Assembly: GCA_946488855.1 (NCBI GenBank)
Contig: CAMLWC010000010.1
Location: 1 to 41,027, forward strand
Direction: 5' to 3'
DNA: 41,027 bases
Source of the DNA: an uncultured Mycoplasmatota bacterium
GTDB lineage: Bacteria; Bacillota_I; Bacilli_A; RF39; UBA660
Shown: one piece after another, positions 1 to 7,253 of the stretch
Numbering within the stretch: the stretch's first letter is position 1
How the letters are laid out: the number at the start of each line of letters is the position of its first letter
Position numbers and translations under genes: made by a program
Notes under the pieces: model-generated
The model's database searches: none
What the model was told of the DNA's origin: nothing
What the model saw: only the letters and a program-made list of their open reading frames with translations

Positions 1-2
1 AG

Positions 3-524
3 GAATTATTCATAAGTAAACTTATAATAGGAATTTATCATAAATTTAAGACAAAAGTAACAAATAAATATTTACCAGAAGCATTAGAAATGTTAAAATT
101 AACAGAATATTATAAAGAATTAGAATTGAATGGGGAAATAGTAAATTGGGAGGATAATTTTTTGACAGATTTTTATAATTTTCTTGAAGAAAAAGGAGTT
201 TCGGAATGCATTAGTGGTATTGAATGCCGTGAGTTAATAACATCAGCAGGAGGGTCAAAATATTTATTACCAGAATGGGCAACGATAAATTTAGCAGGAA
301 CAGGAGATTATAATGCAAAATTTGGATATTGGACAAAAACTTTATGTTATAATGATACATGCACATGGGGAATTTCTCAAGATGGGTATTTAGAATCTAC
401 TTTTCCAGATTACTATGAATATCTTAGTATTCGTCCAGTTATCCATATCTCACAATCTAATGTCATAGAAAAATTAGAGGCACCAGAATATGTAAATCCA
501 GATGATGTGGTAAGAGTAAGTTAG
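3..524 (+). CDS. C-terminal part of a DUF6273-like surface/prepilin-type protein (5' end outside window)
   Basis: The reading frame is open from the left edge, so the gene starts upstream. The first internal ATG (position 90) has no ribosome binding site and is probably not the start. The visible 173 residues contain the pattern YLLPEWATI, then FGYWTKT, then SIRPVIHI near the end. This order (a 'GYWT' strand followed by 'RPV') is typical of DUF6273-like C-terminal domains on Bacillota cell-surface and prepilin-like proteins. The N-terminal part, where a signal peptide or membrane anchor would lie, is not visible. The gene ends at a bidirectional terminator shared with RNase J. The family assignment rests on motif memory, so the function is open. 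Confidence 0.5.
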   Translation, partial: ELFISKLIIGIYHKFKTKVTNKYLPEALEMLKLTEYYKELELNGEIVNWEDNFLTDFYNFLEEKGVSECISGIECRELITSAGGSKYLLPEWATINLAGTGDYNAKFGYWTKTLCYNDTCTWGISQDGYLESTFPDYYEYLSIRPVIHISQSNVIEKLEAPEYVNPDDVVRVS

Positions 525-565
525 TAGTGAAAGCTGGCGTTAAATTTAGTATTTAGTATATAAAT

Positions 566-594
566 AAAAAAAGCAATTTTTAATTGCTTTTTTT
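566..594. terminator. Bidirectional rho-independent terminator between the edge gene and RNase J
   Basis: An A-run, the stem GCAATT, a short T loop, AATTGC and a T-run form a symmetrical hairpin flanked by A7 and T7. It can therefore terminate both convergent genes. The RNase J stop codon (580-582 on the minus strand) lies inside the hairpin. Confidence 0.8.
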
Positions 595-2226
595 AATTTC
601 CATAATTACAGGTAAGATAACAGGATTTCTTCCTGTTTTTTCATAAATATAATTAGATAATTCAGAAATAATAACAGCTTTTAATTCAGAAATATTTTTA
701 TTTTGAACAATATTTTTAGTTTTATTTTCTAAATCATGTAATAATTCCATATTATCATTAACTAATACAAATCCACGAGTAGTAATATTTGGATTAACAA
801 TTAATCTATTATTTTGAATTGGTAATGTAACAATTACAATACCATCTTGACTCATAGACTTTCTTTCTTTCATAACAATGTTATTCATATCACCAATTCT
901 ATTACCATCGACATATGAATTACCCGCATCAATTTTTTCCCCTAAACTTACTTTGCCATTTTTCATATTTAATACATCACCATTACTTAGAATAAATGTA
1001 TTTTGTTTAGGAATATCACACATAATACCTACATCAGCGTGTTTTTTAAGCATCCTATATTCACCGTGAATAGGCATTAGATATCTAGGTTTAATTAATC
1101 TAATCATAAGTTTTAATTCTTCTTCATTGGCATGACCTGAAGTATGAACATCTGATAATGATGTATTGGTATATACTTTAACACCTTTTAAATATAATTT
1201 GTTGATTGTTCTAGATATACTTACCGCATTACCAGGAATTGCAGAAGAAGAAAATACTACAGTGTCATTTTCTTTTAATTTAATTTGTTTATGATTACCA
1301 TTAGCTATTCTACTTAAAGCTGCTAGTGGTTCACCTTGAGAACCAGTACATAATAAACATACTTTATGATCAGGCATACTATTAGCTTCTTCAGGTGTAA
1401 TAAAGATTTCTTTATTTTTTATATAACCGCCTTCGATAGATATTTCAATGTTATTATTCATACTTCGACCAAATACTGCAATTTTACGATTATTTCTTTT
1501 ACAAGTATCCACAATATGTTTAAGACGATAAATATTAGAAGCGAAAGTTGCTATAATAATACGACCATGATGTTTTTTAAATATATCTGATAATGCTTCA
1601 TCTACTTTAGATTCACTAATAGAAAAACCTTCATTTAAAGCATTAGTACTTTCACTTAATAATAGAGTAACACCTTTTTTACCTATTTCTGCCATTTTAT
1701 GAATATTTGCCATAGGACCAATTGGTGTTAAATCAAATTTAAAATCTCCTGTTTCAACGATTGTACCATTTGGTGTATGAATACATATACCATGACTATC
1801 AGGAATAGAATGGGTAGTCATAAAAAATTCTACCATCATATGTTTAAATTTAATTTTTGATTTTTCATTATAAACAAATAAATTTTTATATTGAATATTT
1901 CTTTCTTCTAATTTTTTTCTAATTAATCCAATTGCTTGATTCGGTGCATAAATAAATGGTATATTTACATTTTGTAATAAAAATGGAATGGCACCAATAT
2001 GATCTTCATGACCATGGGTTATAAACAAAGCTTTGATTTTTCTTTCATTTTTCTTTAAAAATGTAAAATCTGGAATTATATAATCAACTCCCATAACATC
2101 ATCTGGAAATGTTACACCAGCGTCAATTATGATTATTTCATTTTCATGCATTACACAATACATATTTTTTCCAACTTCACCTAAGCCACCTAAAGCAAAA
2201 ACTTTAGTAACACTTTCTTTAAACAT
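580..2226 (-). CDS. rnjA: Ribonuclease J (5'-3' exo/endonuclease, metallo-beta-lactamase/beta-CASP fold)
   Basis: The 548-residue product matches the usual length of RNase J1/J2, the Bacillota enzyme for mRNA decay and rRNA 5' maturation. Visible motifs are DAGVTFPDD (residues 35-43), the zinc motif HGHEDH (71-76), the later metal ligands in THSIPDSHG (His139, His145) and GDFKFD (Asp161), and the C-terminal metal motif PIHGEY of the beta-CASP region. The start is an ATG preceded by a strong AAAGGAGG site, and a consensus promoter lies just upstream on the minus strand (2260-2288). It is divergent from ftsY. Only one rnj copy is in the window, so RNase J1 versus J2 cannot be settled here. Confidence 0.95.
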   Translation of the reverse strand: MFKESVTKVFALGGLGEVGKNMYCVMHENEIIIIDAGVTFPDDVMGVDYIIPDFTFLKKNERKIKALFITHGHEDHIGAIPFLLQNVNIPFIYAPNQAIGLIRKKLEERNIQYKNLFVYNEKSKIKFKHMMVEFFMTTHSIPDSHGICIHTPNGTIVETGDFKFDLTPIGPMANIHKMAEIGKKGVTLLLSESTNALNEGFSISESKVDEALSDIFKKHHGRIIIATFASNIYRLKHIVDTCKRNNRKIAVFGRSMNNNIEISIEGGYIKNKEIFITPEEANSMPDHKVCLLCTGSQGEPLAALSRIANGNHKQIKLKENDTVVFSSSAIPGNAVSISRTINKLYLKGVKVYTNTSLSDVHTSGHANEEELKLMIRLIKPRYLMPIHGEYRMLKKHADVGIMCDIPKQNTFILSNGDVLNMKNGKVSLGEKIDAGNSYVDGNRIGDMNNIVMKERKSMSQDGIVIVTLPIQNNRLIVNPNITTRGFVLVNDNMELLHDLENKTKNIVQNKNISELKAVIISELSNYIYEKTGRNPVILPVIMEIKKSN

Positions 2227-2259
2227 TTTTTCCTCCTTTCTTTAGAATTTGACTACATA

Positions 2260-2288
2260 ATTATACATTGTTTATTCACATTTGTCAA
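2260..2288 (-). promoter_or_regulatory. Consensus sigma-A promoter of RNase J
   Basis: Read on the minus strand, TTGACA (2288-2283), a 17-base spacer and TATAAT (2265-2260) are perfect matches to the housekeeping consensus. It lies about 35 bases upstream of the RNase J start and back to back with the ftsY promoter. Confidence 0.85.
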
Positions 2289-2293
2289 AAAGT

Positions 2294-2323
2294 TAGACAT
2301 AATTATTTTTTTTATGTTATAAT
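2294..2323 (+). promoter_or_regulatory. ftsY promoter (TAGACA, 18-base spacer, extended -10 TGTTATAAT)
   Basis: TAGACA at 2294-2299 and an extended -10 TGTTATAAT at 2315-2323 precede the ATG at 2342 by only 18 bases. The mRNA leader would be little more than the ribosome binding site. Confidence 0.75.
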
Positions 2324-2341
2324 TTTATGTAGGTGATACAT

Positions 2342-3313
2342 ATGGGATTATTTGACAAGTTTAAAAATATATTTACTAATAAAAAAGAAGCGGATGCCTA
2401 TCAAGAAGGATTACAAAAGACAAGCAAAGAATTCGTTAATAAAATTAATTTATTAAGTACAAAATATAAAAAGGTAAATGAAGAATATTTTGAAGAATTA
2501 GAAGAAATATTTATTATGGCTGATATTGGTGTGGATACAGTTATGAAATTTATCGATAAATTAAAGAAAAGAGTAAAAAAAGAAAATATAGTTGATTCTA
2601 AAGATTTAATGGATATTATTATCGATGAAATGTTTATTATATATGTTAACAATGATATTATTGTTAATAAGATAAACTATGTAGAAAATGGACCAACTGT
2701 TATATTATTTGTTGGTGTAAATGGAGTAGGTAAAACTACAAGTATTGGAAAAATTGCTTACAAATTAAAAAATCAAGGTAAAAAAGTATTATTAGTAGCT
2801 GGTGATACTTTTAGAGCAGGTGCTGTTGAACAAATAATCGAGTGGGGAAATAGGACTAATTGTGATGTAGTTTATAGTGATAACAAGGATGCTTCTAGTG
2901 TTATATATGATGGATTAGAAAAAGCTAAAAATGAAAACTATGATGTAGTATTAATTGATACAGCTGGTAGATTACAAAATAAAGTTAATTTAATGAATGA
3001 GTTAGATAAAATAAATAAAGTAATCGGTAAATTAATACCAAATGCTCCTCATGAAACTTTATTAGTAATAGATGCTACAACAGGTCAAAATGGTATTAGT
3101 CAAGCTAAAAGTTTTAAAGAAATAACAAATATTACAGGAATAGTTTTAACTAAATTAGATGGTACTGCTAAAGGTGGAATTGTATTAGCAATTAAAGAAA
3201 ATGTTGGAATACCTGTTAAATTTATAGGATTAGGAGAAAAAGAAGAAGATTTAAGAGTTTTTGATATTGAAAAATATATATATGGATTATTTGGAGGTAA
3301 TGATGAAAAATAA
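2342..3313 (+). CDS. ftsY: FtsY, signal recognition particle receptor GTPase
   Basis: FtsY docks ribosome-SRP complexes at the membrane and pairs its GTPase with Ffh. The product has a helical N domain (about residues 30-105) and a G domain with GVNGVGKTT (125-133), DTFRAGA (155-161), DTAGR (206-210), TKLD (270-273) and the closing GLGEKEEDLRVFD. The acidic A domain is nearly absent, leaving a 323-residue form typical of Bacillota. The ATG at 2342 is chosen because AGGTGA (2332-2337) sits just before it; a GTG at 2333 lies inside that site. It overlaps the next gene by 11 bases and heads an operon with ylxM. Confidence 0.95.
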   Translation: MGLFDKFKNIFTNKKEADAYQEGLQKTSKEFVNKINLLSTKYKKVNEEYFEELEEIFIMADIGVDTVMKFIDKLKKRVKKENIVDSKDLMDIIIDEMFIIYVNNDIIVNKINYVENGPTVILFVGVNGVGKTTSIGKIAYKLKNQGKKVLLVAGDTFRAGAVEQIIEWGNRTNCDVVYSDNKDASSVIYDGLEKAKNENYDVVLIDTAGRLQNKVNLMNELDKINKVIGKLIPNAPHETLLVIDATTGQNGISQAKSFKEITNITGIVLTKLDGTAKGGIVLAIKENVGIPVKFIGLGEKEEDLRVFDIEKYIYGLFGGNDEK

Positions 3314-3557
3314 ATTAGAAATAAATACAGTAGAGCAAATAACAATATTGTTGCAAATATCTTTAGCAATTTTCTTAATATCATTTGGAATAGCAAGCCT
3401 TTTTGAAAGAGAATTATTTATAATATGTCAAATAATAATTGGATTATTAATGTTTGTAATTGGATATAATAATCATAAAATATATAAAAGAAAATATATG
3501 ACACCTATCTATATCGGATTAGGCATAGTAATTATTTCAGCAGCATTATTTGCATAA
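3303..3557 (+). CDS. Small three-helix membrane protein between ftsY and ylxM
   Basis: The 84-residue product has three hydrophobic segments (roughly residues 11-30, 34-51 and 68-84) with short charged loops, the second loop being Lys/Arg/His rich. I do not recognise the family. The ribosome binding site GGAGG (3293-3297) lies inside the ftsY end and favours the ATG at 3303 over the adjacent one at 3300. The gene overlaps ftsY by 11 bases and ends one base before ylxM, so it is almost certainly co-transcribed and translationally coupled. A role in membrane insertion would be a guess from position only. Confidence 0.75.
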   Translation: MKNKLEINTVEQITILLQISLAIFLISFGIASLFERELFIICQIIIGLLMFVIGYNNHKIYKRKYMTPIYIGLGIVIISAALFA

Positions 3558-3558
3558 A

Positions 3559-3849
3559 ATGGGAAATCAAGTATTATTATGTATTTTATATGATTATTAT
3601 GGAGAATTATTAACTAATAAACAACAACAATATTTTAAAGATTATTATTTTGAAAATTTATCTTTAAGTGAAATGAGTGAAAATTATGATATTAGTAGAA
3701 ATGCTATTCATAAAAATTTAAAAGAAACAGAAGAAAAATTATTTTATTATGAAGAAAAATTAAAACTATATGAAAAAAATAAAAAAATAAAAAAAATCAT
3801 CGATAAATTAGATGATGATTTAAAGAATAAAATATTAGAATTAATTTAA
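3559..3849 (+). CDS. ylxM: YlxM-type SRP-associated helix-turn-helix protein
   Basis: This 96-residue protein matches the YlxM/UPF0122 family in length and in the N-terminal pattern LYDYYGELLTNKQQQYF, followed by a helix-turn-helix with LSLSEMSENYDISRNAIHK and a charged, Lys-rich C-terminus. Family members associate with or stimulate the signal recognition particle and usually precede ffh. Here no ffh follows, because the next genes are regulators. No clear ribosome binding site is present. The ATG lies one base after the stop of the preceding gene, so initiation is probably by coupling. It overlaps the convergent XRE gene by 9 bases. Confidence 0.88.
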   Translation: MGNQVLLCILYDYYGELLTNKQQQYFKDYYFENLSLSEMSENYDISRNAIHKNLKETEEKLFYYEEKLKLYEKNKKIKKIIDKLDDDLKNKILELI

Positions 3850-4071
3850 GACTTCTATTTCATTAAATAATTCTTTAACATCAATATTTAATGCTTTAGC
3901 TATTTTACTAAAAGTATTAAATGTGATGTTTTTAAATTCTTTTCCTGCTTCTATTTGTTTTATATAGGAAACACTTAAATCAGATTTTTCAGCTAATTGT
4001 TCTTGAGTCATATTAGCTTTTAATCTAAAATATTTTATATTTTTTACTAAATTTGTATAATCATTTGACAT
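3841..4071 (-). CDS. XRE-family helix-turn-helix regulator (short)
   Basis: This 76-residue protein is essentially a single Cro/C1-type helix-turn-helix: TQEQLAEKSDLSVSYIKQIE (about residues 22-41), followed by ITFNTFSKIAKALNIDVKELF. The start is an ATG with AGAGGTGA upstream. It is divergent from a second XRE gene, and an imperfect palindrome lies between them. No ligand domain is visible, so it likely acts as a small DNA-binding switch. A phage origin is possible from the gene style, but no other phage gene is nearby. Confidence 0.85.
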   Translation of the reverse strand: MSNDYTNLVKNIKYFRLKANMTQEQLAEKSDLSVSYIKQIEAGKEFKNITFNTFSKIAKALNIDVKELFNEIEVLN

Positions 4072-4130
4072 TTAATCACCTCTTGGTAAAAATTTCCATT
4101 TATATTTTCTCATAAATTCAAACATTTTGC

Positions 4131-4149
4131 AGTACACTATTGGTGCACT
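4131..4149. promoter_or_regulatory. Imperfect palindrome, candidate XRE operator
   Basis: AGTACAC, five bases, GTGCACT matches 6 of 7 positions in each arm. It sits between the two divergent XRE genes, directly upstream of the extended -10 of the rightward gene, where a bound repressor would block polymerase. Confidence 0.45.
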
Positions 4150-4152
4150 TTA

Positions 4153-4161
4153 TGATATAAT
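4153..4161 (+). promoter_or_regulatory. Extended -10 (TGATATAAT) of the rightward XRE gene
   Basis: TGATATAAT ends 21 bases before the ATG at 4183. The -35 position overlaps the palindrome at 4131-4149 and has no good match, which fits a regulated promoter. Confidence 0.6.
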
Positions 4162-4182
4162 AAAATAATAAGGAGTTGGAGT

Positions 4183-4392
4183 ATGAATTTTAAATTAAGA
4201 CAAGCAAGAATAAAAAAAGGTTATACTACTAAATATATGGCTGAACAATTAGGAATAAGTAAACCATTTTATTCACAATTAGAAAATGATAGAAGAACTT
4301 TATCTTATAAAATGGCTATAAAAATAGCTGATGTTTTAAAAACAAAACCAGACAAATTATTTTATGATGATTTTAAAGAAAGAATGAAATAA
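4183..4392 (+). CDS. XRE-family helix-turn-helix regulator (Cro-like, 69 residues)
   Basis: The product is a minimal Cro/C1-type domain: TTKYMAEQLGISKPFYSQLEN covers the helix-turn-helix, followed by LSYKMAIKIADVLKTKPDKLFYDD. The start has a strong AAGGAG site. It is divergent from another XRE gene and is followed by a terminator overlapping its end, so it is its own unit and not part of the dnaB operon. The target is unknown; autoregulation through the palindrome at 4131-4149 is an inference. Confidence 0.85.
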   Translation: MNFKLRQARIKKGYTTKYMAEQLGISKPFYSQLENDRRTLSYKMAIKIADVLKTKPDKLFYDDFKERMK

Positions 4393-4403
4393 TTCTTTTT
4401 TTT
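4375..4403 (+). terminator. Terminator overlapping the end of the XRE gene
   Basis: AAAGAAAGAAT and ATTCTTTTTTT pair around a six-base loop and run into a T-run. The left arm is inside the coding region. The stem is AT-rich and therefore weak. Confidence 0.5.
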
Positions 4404-4415
4404 CTTTATAAAATG

Positions 4416-4424
4416 TGTTATTAT
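4416..4424 (+). promoter_or_regulatory. Extended -10 (TGTTATTAT) of the dnaB-dnaI operon
   Basis: TGTTATTAT ends 25 bases before the dnaB ATG. No clear -35 is seen; the T-rich terminator tail lies where it would be. Confidence 0.55.
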
Positions 4425-4449
4425 ATAGTTTAGAAATGGAGTTGATGAT

Positions 4450-5703
4450 ATGGTTAATTCACTATTACCTTTAGATAATTTTTATGTTATTAATAAAACT
4501 ATATTAGATGACCAAGATCGTTTAACTCTAACTCTTTTATATCAACCAATTATTGGTAGTATTGCAGTTAGTTTATATTTGACTTTATGGAGTTTTTTAG
4601 ATAAAAATAAAGTAAGTTCTACAATTAATACTCATAATGATTTAATTGTTAGTATGCAATTAAAATTAGAAGATATTAAAGAAGCTAAAGATAAATTAGA
4701 AGCAATTGGTTTAATTAAAACATACTTAAAAAAAGGTGAAGTTAATAATTATGTATATGAACTATATGGGCCATTATCTGCTTTTGAATTTATTAACAAT
4801 CCAATTTTAAATACAGCTTTATATAATAATATTAATAAAAAGGAATATAAAAGAATAATTGAATCATTTACATTACCTAAAATAGATTTAAAAGATTATA
4901 AAAATATTTCTTGTAATTTTAAAGATGTTTTTAGTTTTGTTAGTACTGATAAAATAGAAACAAAAAATATAAAAAAAGTAAATCATTTAGATTTATCTTT
5001 TGAACCTACTATTAATTTTAACGAATTATTAAGTTTAATTCCAGAAGAAATGCTTAATGTAAGAAGTATTTCTAAAAATGATAAGGAATTAATATATCAA
5101 TTATCATTTATTTATAATTTAGGCAATGATGAAATGAGTGAAATAATTAAAAATAGTATTGTTGATAGAAAAATTGATATGGAAGTTTTAAAACAAAATT
5201 GTCGTAGTTTTTATAAGTTTGAACATAAAGGAAAAATACCTAAAATAGTATTCCAAGATGATGTGTCATCTTTTAAAGAAATTAACACAAGAAAAGATAA
5301 GTTAATTAATCAATTTGAAACAACTAATCCTTATGAATTTTTAGCTTTAAAACAAGATTCTAAACCAACAATTAAAGATATGGAAATAATTGAATATTTA
5401 ATGATTGAACAAAAATTAAAACCAGGAGTAATTAATGTTTTAATTGATTATGTTTTAAAAATTAATAATAATAAATTAGTAAGAAATTTTATTGAACAAA
5501 TAGCTGTTCAATGGAAAAGAAGTAAAATAGAAACTGTATCTGATGCAATGGAATTTGCTTTAAAAGAATATGATCAAAAAAATAATAAAAAAGTAAAAGT
5601 TGTTAAAAAAGAAAAAATTCCTGATTGGTTTAATCAAGAGGCTAAAGAAGAATTATTATCTGATGAAGAATTAAGACAATTTGAAAGTGAGTTGGGTAGA
5701 TGA
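4450..5703 (+). CDS. dnaB: DnaB, replication initiation and membrane attachment protein (helicase loading)
   Basis: In Bacillota DnaB works with DnaI and DnaD to load the replicative helicase at the origin and at restart sites. It is not the helicase itself. The 417-residue product starts with LLPLDNFYVINKTILDDQDR and has the N-terminal DnaB_2-type helical region. A C-terminal DnaB/DnaD-like helical segment follows (about residues 290-370, with EYLMIEQKLKPGVINVLIDY), then a basic tail with the motif IPDWFNQEA. It is somewhat shorter than the Bacillus protein. A GGAG site precedes the ATG by eight bases. The stop TGA overlaps the dnaI start (ATGA), which shows TGA is a stop here. Confidence 0.9.
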   Translation: MVNSLLPLDNFYVINKTILDDQDRLTLTLLYQPIIGSIAVSLYLTLWSFLDKNKVSSTINTHNDLIVSMQLKLEDIKEAKDKLEAIGLIKTYLKKGEVNNYVYELYGPLSAFEFINNPILNTALYNNINKKEYKRIIESFTLPKIDLKDYKNISCNFKDVFSFVSTDKIETKNIKKVNHLDLSFEPTINFNELLSLIPEEMLNVRSISKNDKELIYQLSFIYNLGNDEMSEIIKNSIVDRKIDMEVLKQNCRSFYKFEHKGKIPKIVFQDDVSSFKEINTRKDKLINQFETTNPYEFLALKQDSKPTIKDMEIIEYLMIEQKLKPGVINVLIDYVLKINNNKLVRNFIEQIAVQWKRSKIETVSDAMEFALKEYDQKNNKKVKVVKKEKIPDWFNQEAKEELLSDEELRQFESELGR

Positions 5704-6590
5704 TAAGATTAAGTGATAATATAAAATGTGATATGGATGAGTTAAAAAAATCATATAATGAAGCGTTAAAAAATAAAGATTTTAAAGAATTTATAACTAA
5801 ATTAAAATCTAATGATAATTTGTTAATGAAATATACATCAACTTTAGAAGAATGTAGTCATGAATATAATAATTGTTTAAATTGTAGAGGATTAAAAGAA
5901 TGTCAAAATCAATTAACAGGGTATGCTTATTTACCTAAAGTAGTAGATAAAAATATAACTTTTCATTTTAAGCCTTGTAAATATAAATTAAATAATGACA
6001 AAAAATATGCTTATGCTAAAAATGTTAAATATTATAATTTACCTAAAAGCTATTTAGATGCTACATGGGATAAAGTAGATAAAAGATTAGTTAGTAGGAA
6101 AGAAACTATTATTTGGTTAAATAATTTTATAAACAATCCCACTCCTAAAGGATTATATTTAACAGGCAATTTTGGATGTGGGAAAACGTTTTTAATAGTA
6201 GCTACTTTTAATGAATTAGCTAAAAAAAACATTAAAAGTGCAATTGTGTTTTGGCCTGAATTTTTAAGAGATTTAAAATCTTCTTTTGATTCTAATTATG
6301 AAGAAAAATTAGATTATGTTATGAATGTCCCTCTATTATTAATCGATGATTTAGGTGCTGAAACAGCTACACCTTGGTCAAGAGATGAAATATTATGTCC
6401 TATATTACAACATCGTATGGATAATAATTTAGCTACTTTTATAACATCTAATCTACCAATTAATTCTTTAGAACAACATTTATCACAAACAAAAGATGGT
6501 GTAGAATTAATTAAGGCTAAAAGAATAATTGAAAGAATAAAATATTTAACTGAAGAAAAAGAAATGATTAGTAAAAATATGAGACGATAA
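5700..6590 (+). CDS. dnaI: DnaI, helicase loader AAA+ ATPase
   Basis: DnaI delivers the replicative helicase to DNA. The 296-residue product has an N-terminal zinc-binding module with Cys52, Cys59, Cys62, Cys68, His89 and Cys93. A linker follows, then an AAA+ domain with Walker A GNFGCGKT (156-163) and Walker B LLLIDD (212-217). The order and spacing match Bacillus DnaI. It is translationally coupled to dnaB by an ATGA overlap and is followed directly by a strong terminator, so dnaB-dnaI is a two-gene operon. The usual neighbours nrdR and thrS are not present. Confidence 0.93.
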   Translation: MIRLSDNIKCDMDELKKSYNEALKNKDFKEFITKLKSNDNLLMKYTSTLEECSHEYNNCLNCRGLKECQNQLTGYAYLPKVVDKNITFHFKPCKYKLNNDKKYAYAKNVKYYNLPKSYLDATWDKVDKRLVSRKETIIWLNNFINNPTPKGLYLTGNFGCGKTFLIVATFNELAKKNIKSAIVFWPEFLRDLKSSFDSNYEEKLDYVMNVPLLLIDDLGAETATPWSRDEILCPILQHRMDNNLATFITSNLPINSLEQHLSQTKDGVELIKAKRIIERIKYLTEEKEMISKNMRR

Positions 6591-6617
6591 AATCATTGAA
6601 AAAATCAATGATTTTTT
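6591..6617 (+). terminator. Terminator after dnaI
   Basis: AATCATTGA and TCAATGATT form a nine-base-pair stem around five As, followed by Ts. It begins directly after the dnaI stop codon. Confidence 0.85.
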
Positions 6618-6632
6618 AGTACAAAAACATAT

Positions 6633-6659
6633 ACAACTATTTTATTACTTCATATTATA
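6633..6659 (+). promoter_or_regulatory. Candidate mother-cell (sigma-K-like) promoter before the CotD-like gene
   Basis: AC (6633-6634), a 16-base spacer and CATATTATA (6651-6659) fit the sigma-K pattern AC-N16/17-CATANNNTA. A TATTAT hexamer is embedded, so ordinary sigma-A use is not excluded. Confidence 0.35.
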
Positions 6660-6680
6660 AATTAGGTAAGGGGGATTAAA

Positions 6681-6923
6681 ATGTTTAATAAAAGATGTTG
6701 CTGTAATAAAGGTTTTATGCCACAACCTATGCAACCAGTTTATGAACCTATGATTAATAATTGTGTTGAAAAGGATTTTTATTGTGAAGTACCACATATT
6801 TGTCCTATAAATACTCATACGATTAATAGAGTTCATTATGTTCATAGTTATACTCCAAAGTATACTTGTTCTGAGGAAACACAAATAATAAATGATGATT
6901 GTGGATGCAATATGTTTAAATAA
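6681..6923 (+). CDS. Cys/His-rich CotD-like spore coat protein candidate
   Basis: The 80-residue product is rich in Cys (10), His and Tyr. It begins MFNKRCCCN and carries the block VPHICPINTHTINRVHYVHS followed by YTPKYTCSEE, which resembles the CotD family of inner spore-coat proteins (Cys-Pro, then Thr-His and Val-His-Tyr repeats). It has no signal peptide or membrane segment. A very strong AAGGGGG site precedes the ATG, and the gene stands alone between two terminators. The upstream region fits a mother-cell type promoter better than the extended -10 seen at most other genes here. The assignment is by resemblance only; a metal-binding protein is the alternative. Confidence 0.5.
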   Translation: MFNKRCCCNKGFMPQPMQPVYEPMINNCVEKDFYCEVPHICPINTHTINRVHYVHSYTPKYTCSEETQIINDDCGCNMFK

Positions 6924-6924
6924 A

Positions 6925-6954
6925 AAAATCCAACATTTTGTTGGATTTTATTTT
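6925..6954 (+). terminator. Terminator after the CotD-like gene
   Basis: AAAATCCAAC, five bases, GTTGGATTTT, then A and TTTT. The same ten-base arm is used by the terminator on the far side of the toxin-antitoxin pair (7587-7611). Confidence 0.8.
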
Positions 6955-6961
6955 AAAACAA

Positions 6962-6990
6962 TTGACTTTTGTATAAACTTTGTATATACT
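6962..6990 (+). promoter_or_regulatory. Toxin-antitoxin promoter with tandem 11-base operator repeats
   Basis: TTGACT (6962-6967), a 17-base spacer and TATACT (6985-6990) form a good sigma-A promoter. Two head-to-tail copies of an 11-base element (TTGTATAAACT 6969-6979, TTGTATATACT 6980-6990; 10 of 11 identical) fill the spacer and -10. Their one-helical-turn phasing is a likely binding site for the antitoxin. Confidence 0.65.
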
Positions 6991-7010
6991 AATTAATGAG
7001 AGGTGGAATA

Positions 7011-7253
7011 ATGGAAGCAAAAGTACAAAGATGGGGAAATTCCTTAGGAATTAGAATCCCAAGCGCTATTTTAAAATCTTTAAATATAAAACCAAATGAC
7101 ATATTAAATATCAAACAAGATGAAGATAGAATAATCGTTAGTGTCATTAAAAAAAATAAAATTTCATTAAGTGATAGATTCAAAGAGTATAATGGTAAAA
7201 ATTTGGCCAAAGATTTTTTATGGGATGAAAATATTGGTAGAGAAATATGGTAA
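7011..7253 (+). CDS. MazE-like antitoxin (AbrB/SpoVT fold)
   Basis: The 80-residue product opens with KVQRWGNSLGIRIPSAILKS, the classic MazE/AbrB swapped-hairpin DNA-binding motif, followed by LNIKPNDILNI and a beta strand RIIVSVI. A charged C-terminal tail (ISLSDRFKEYNG to REIW) would wrap the toxin. The ATG at 7011 is chosen because AGAGGTGG lies 5-12 bases before it; an upstream ATG at 6996 precedes that site. It overlaps the toxin gene by 7 bases, the usual antitoxin-first order, and probably represses its own promoter through the tandem repeats. Confidence 0.88.
   Translation: MEAKVQRWGNSLGIRIPSAILKSLNIKPNDILNIKQDEDRIIVSVIKKNKISLSDRFKEYNGKNLAKDFLWDENIGREIW

Noticed and set aside
4183-4392. 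Prophage origin for the XRE pair
   Set aside because: The regulators look phage-like, but no integrase, terminase, structural or lysis genes and no attachment repeats are nearby.
6645-6884. 79-residue minus-strand frame opposite the CotD-like gene
   Set aside because: The plus-strand gene has a very strong ribosome site and terminator; the antisense frame has neither.
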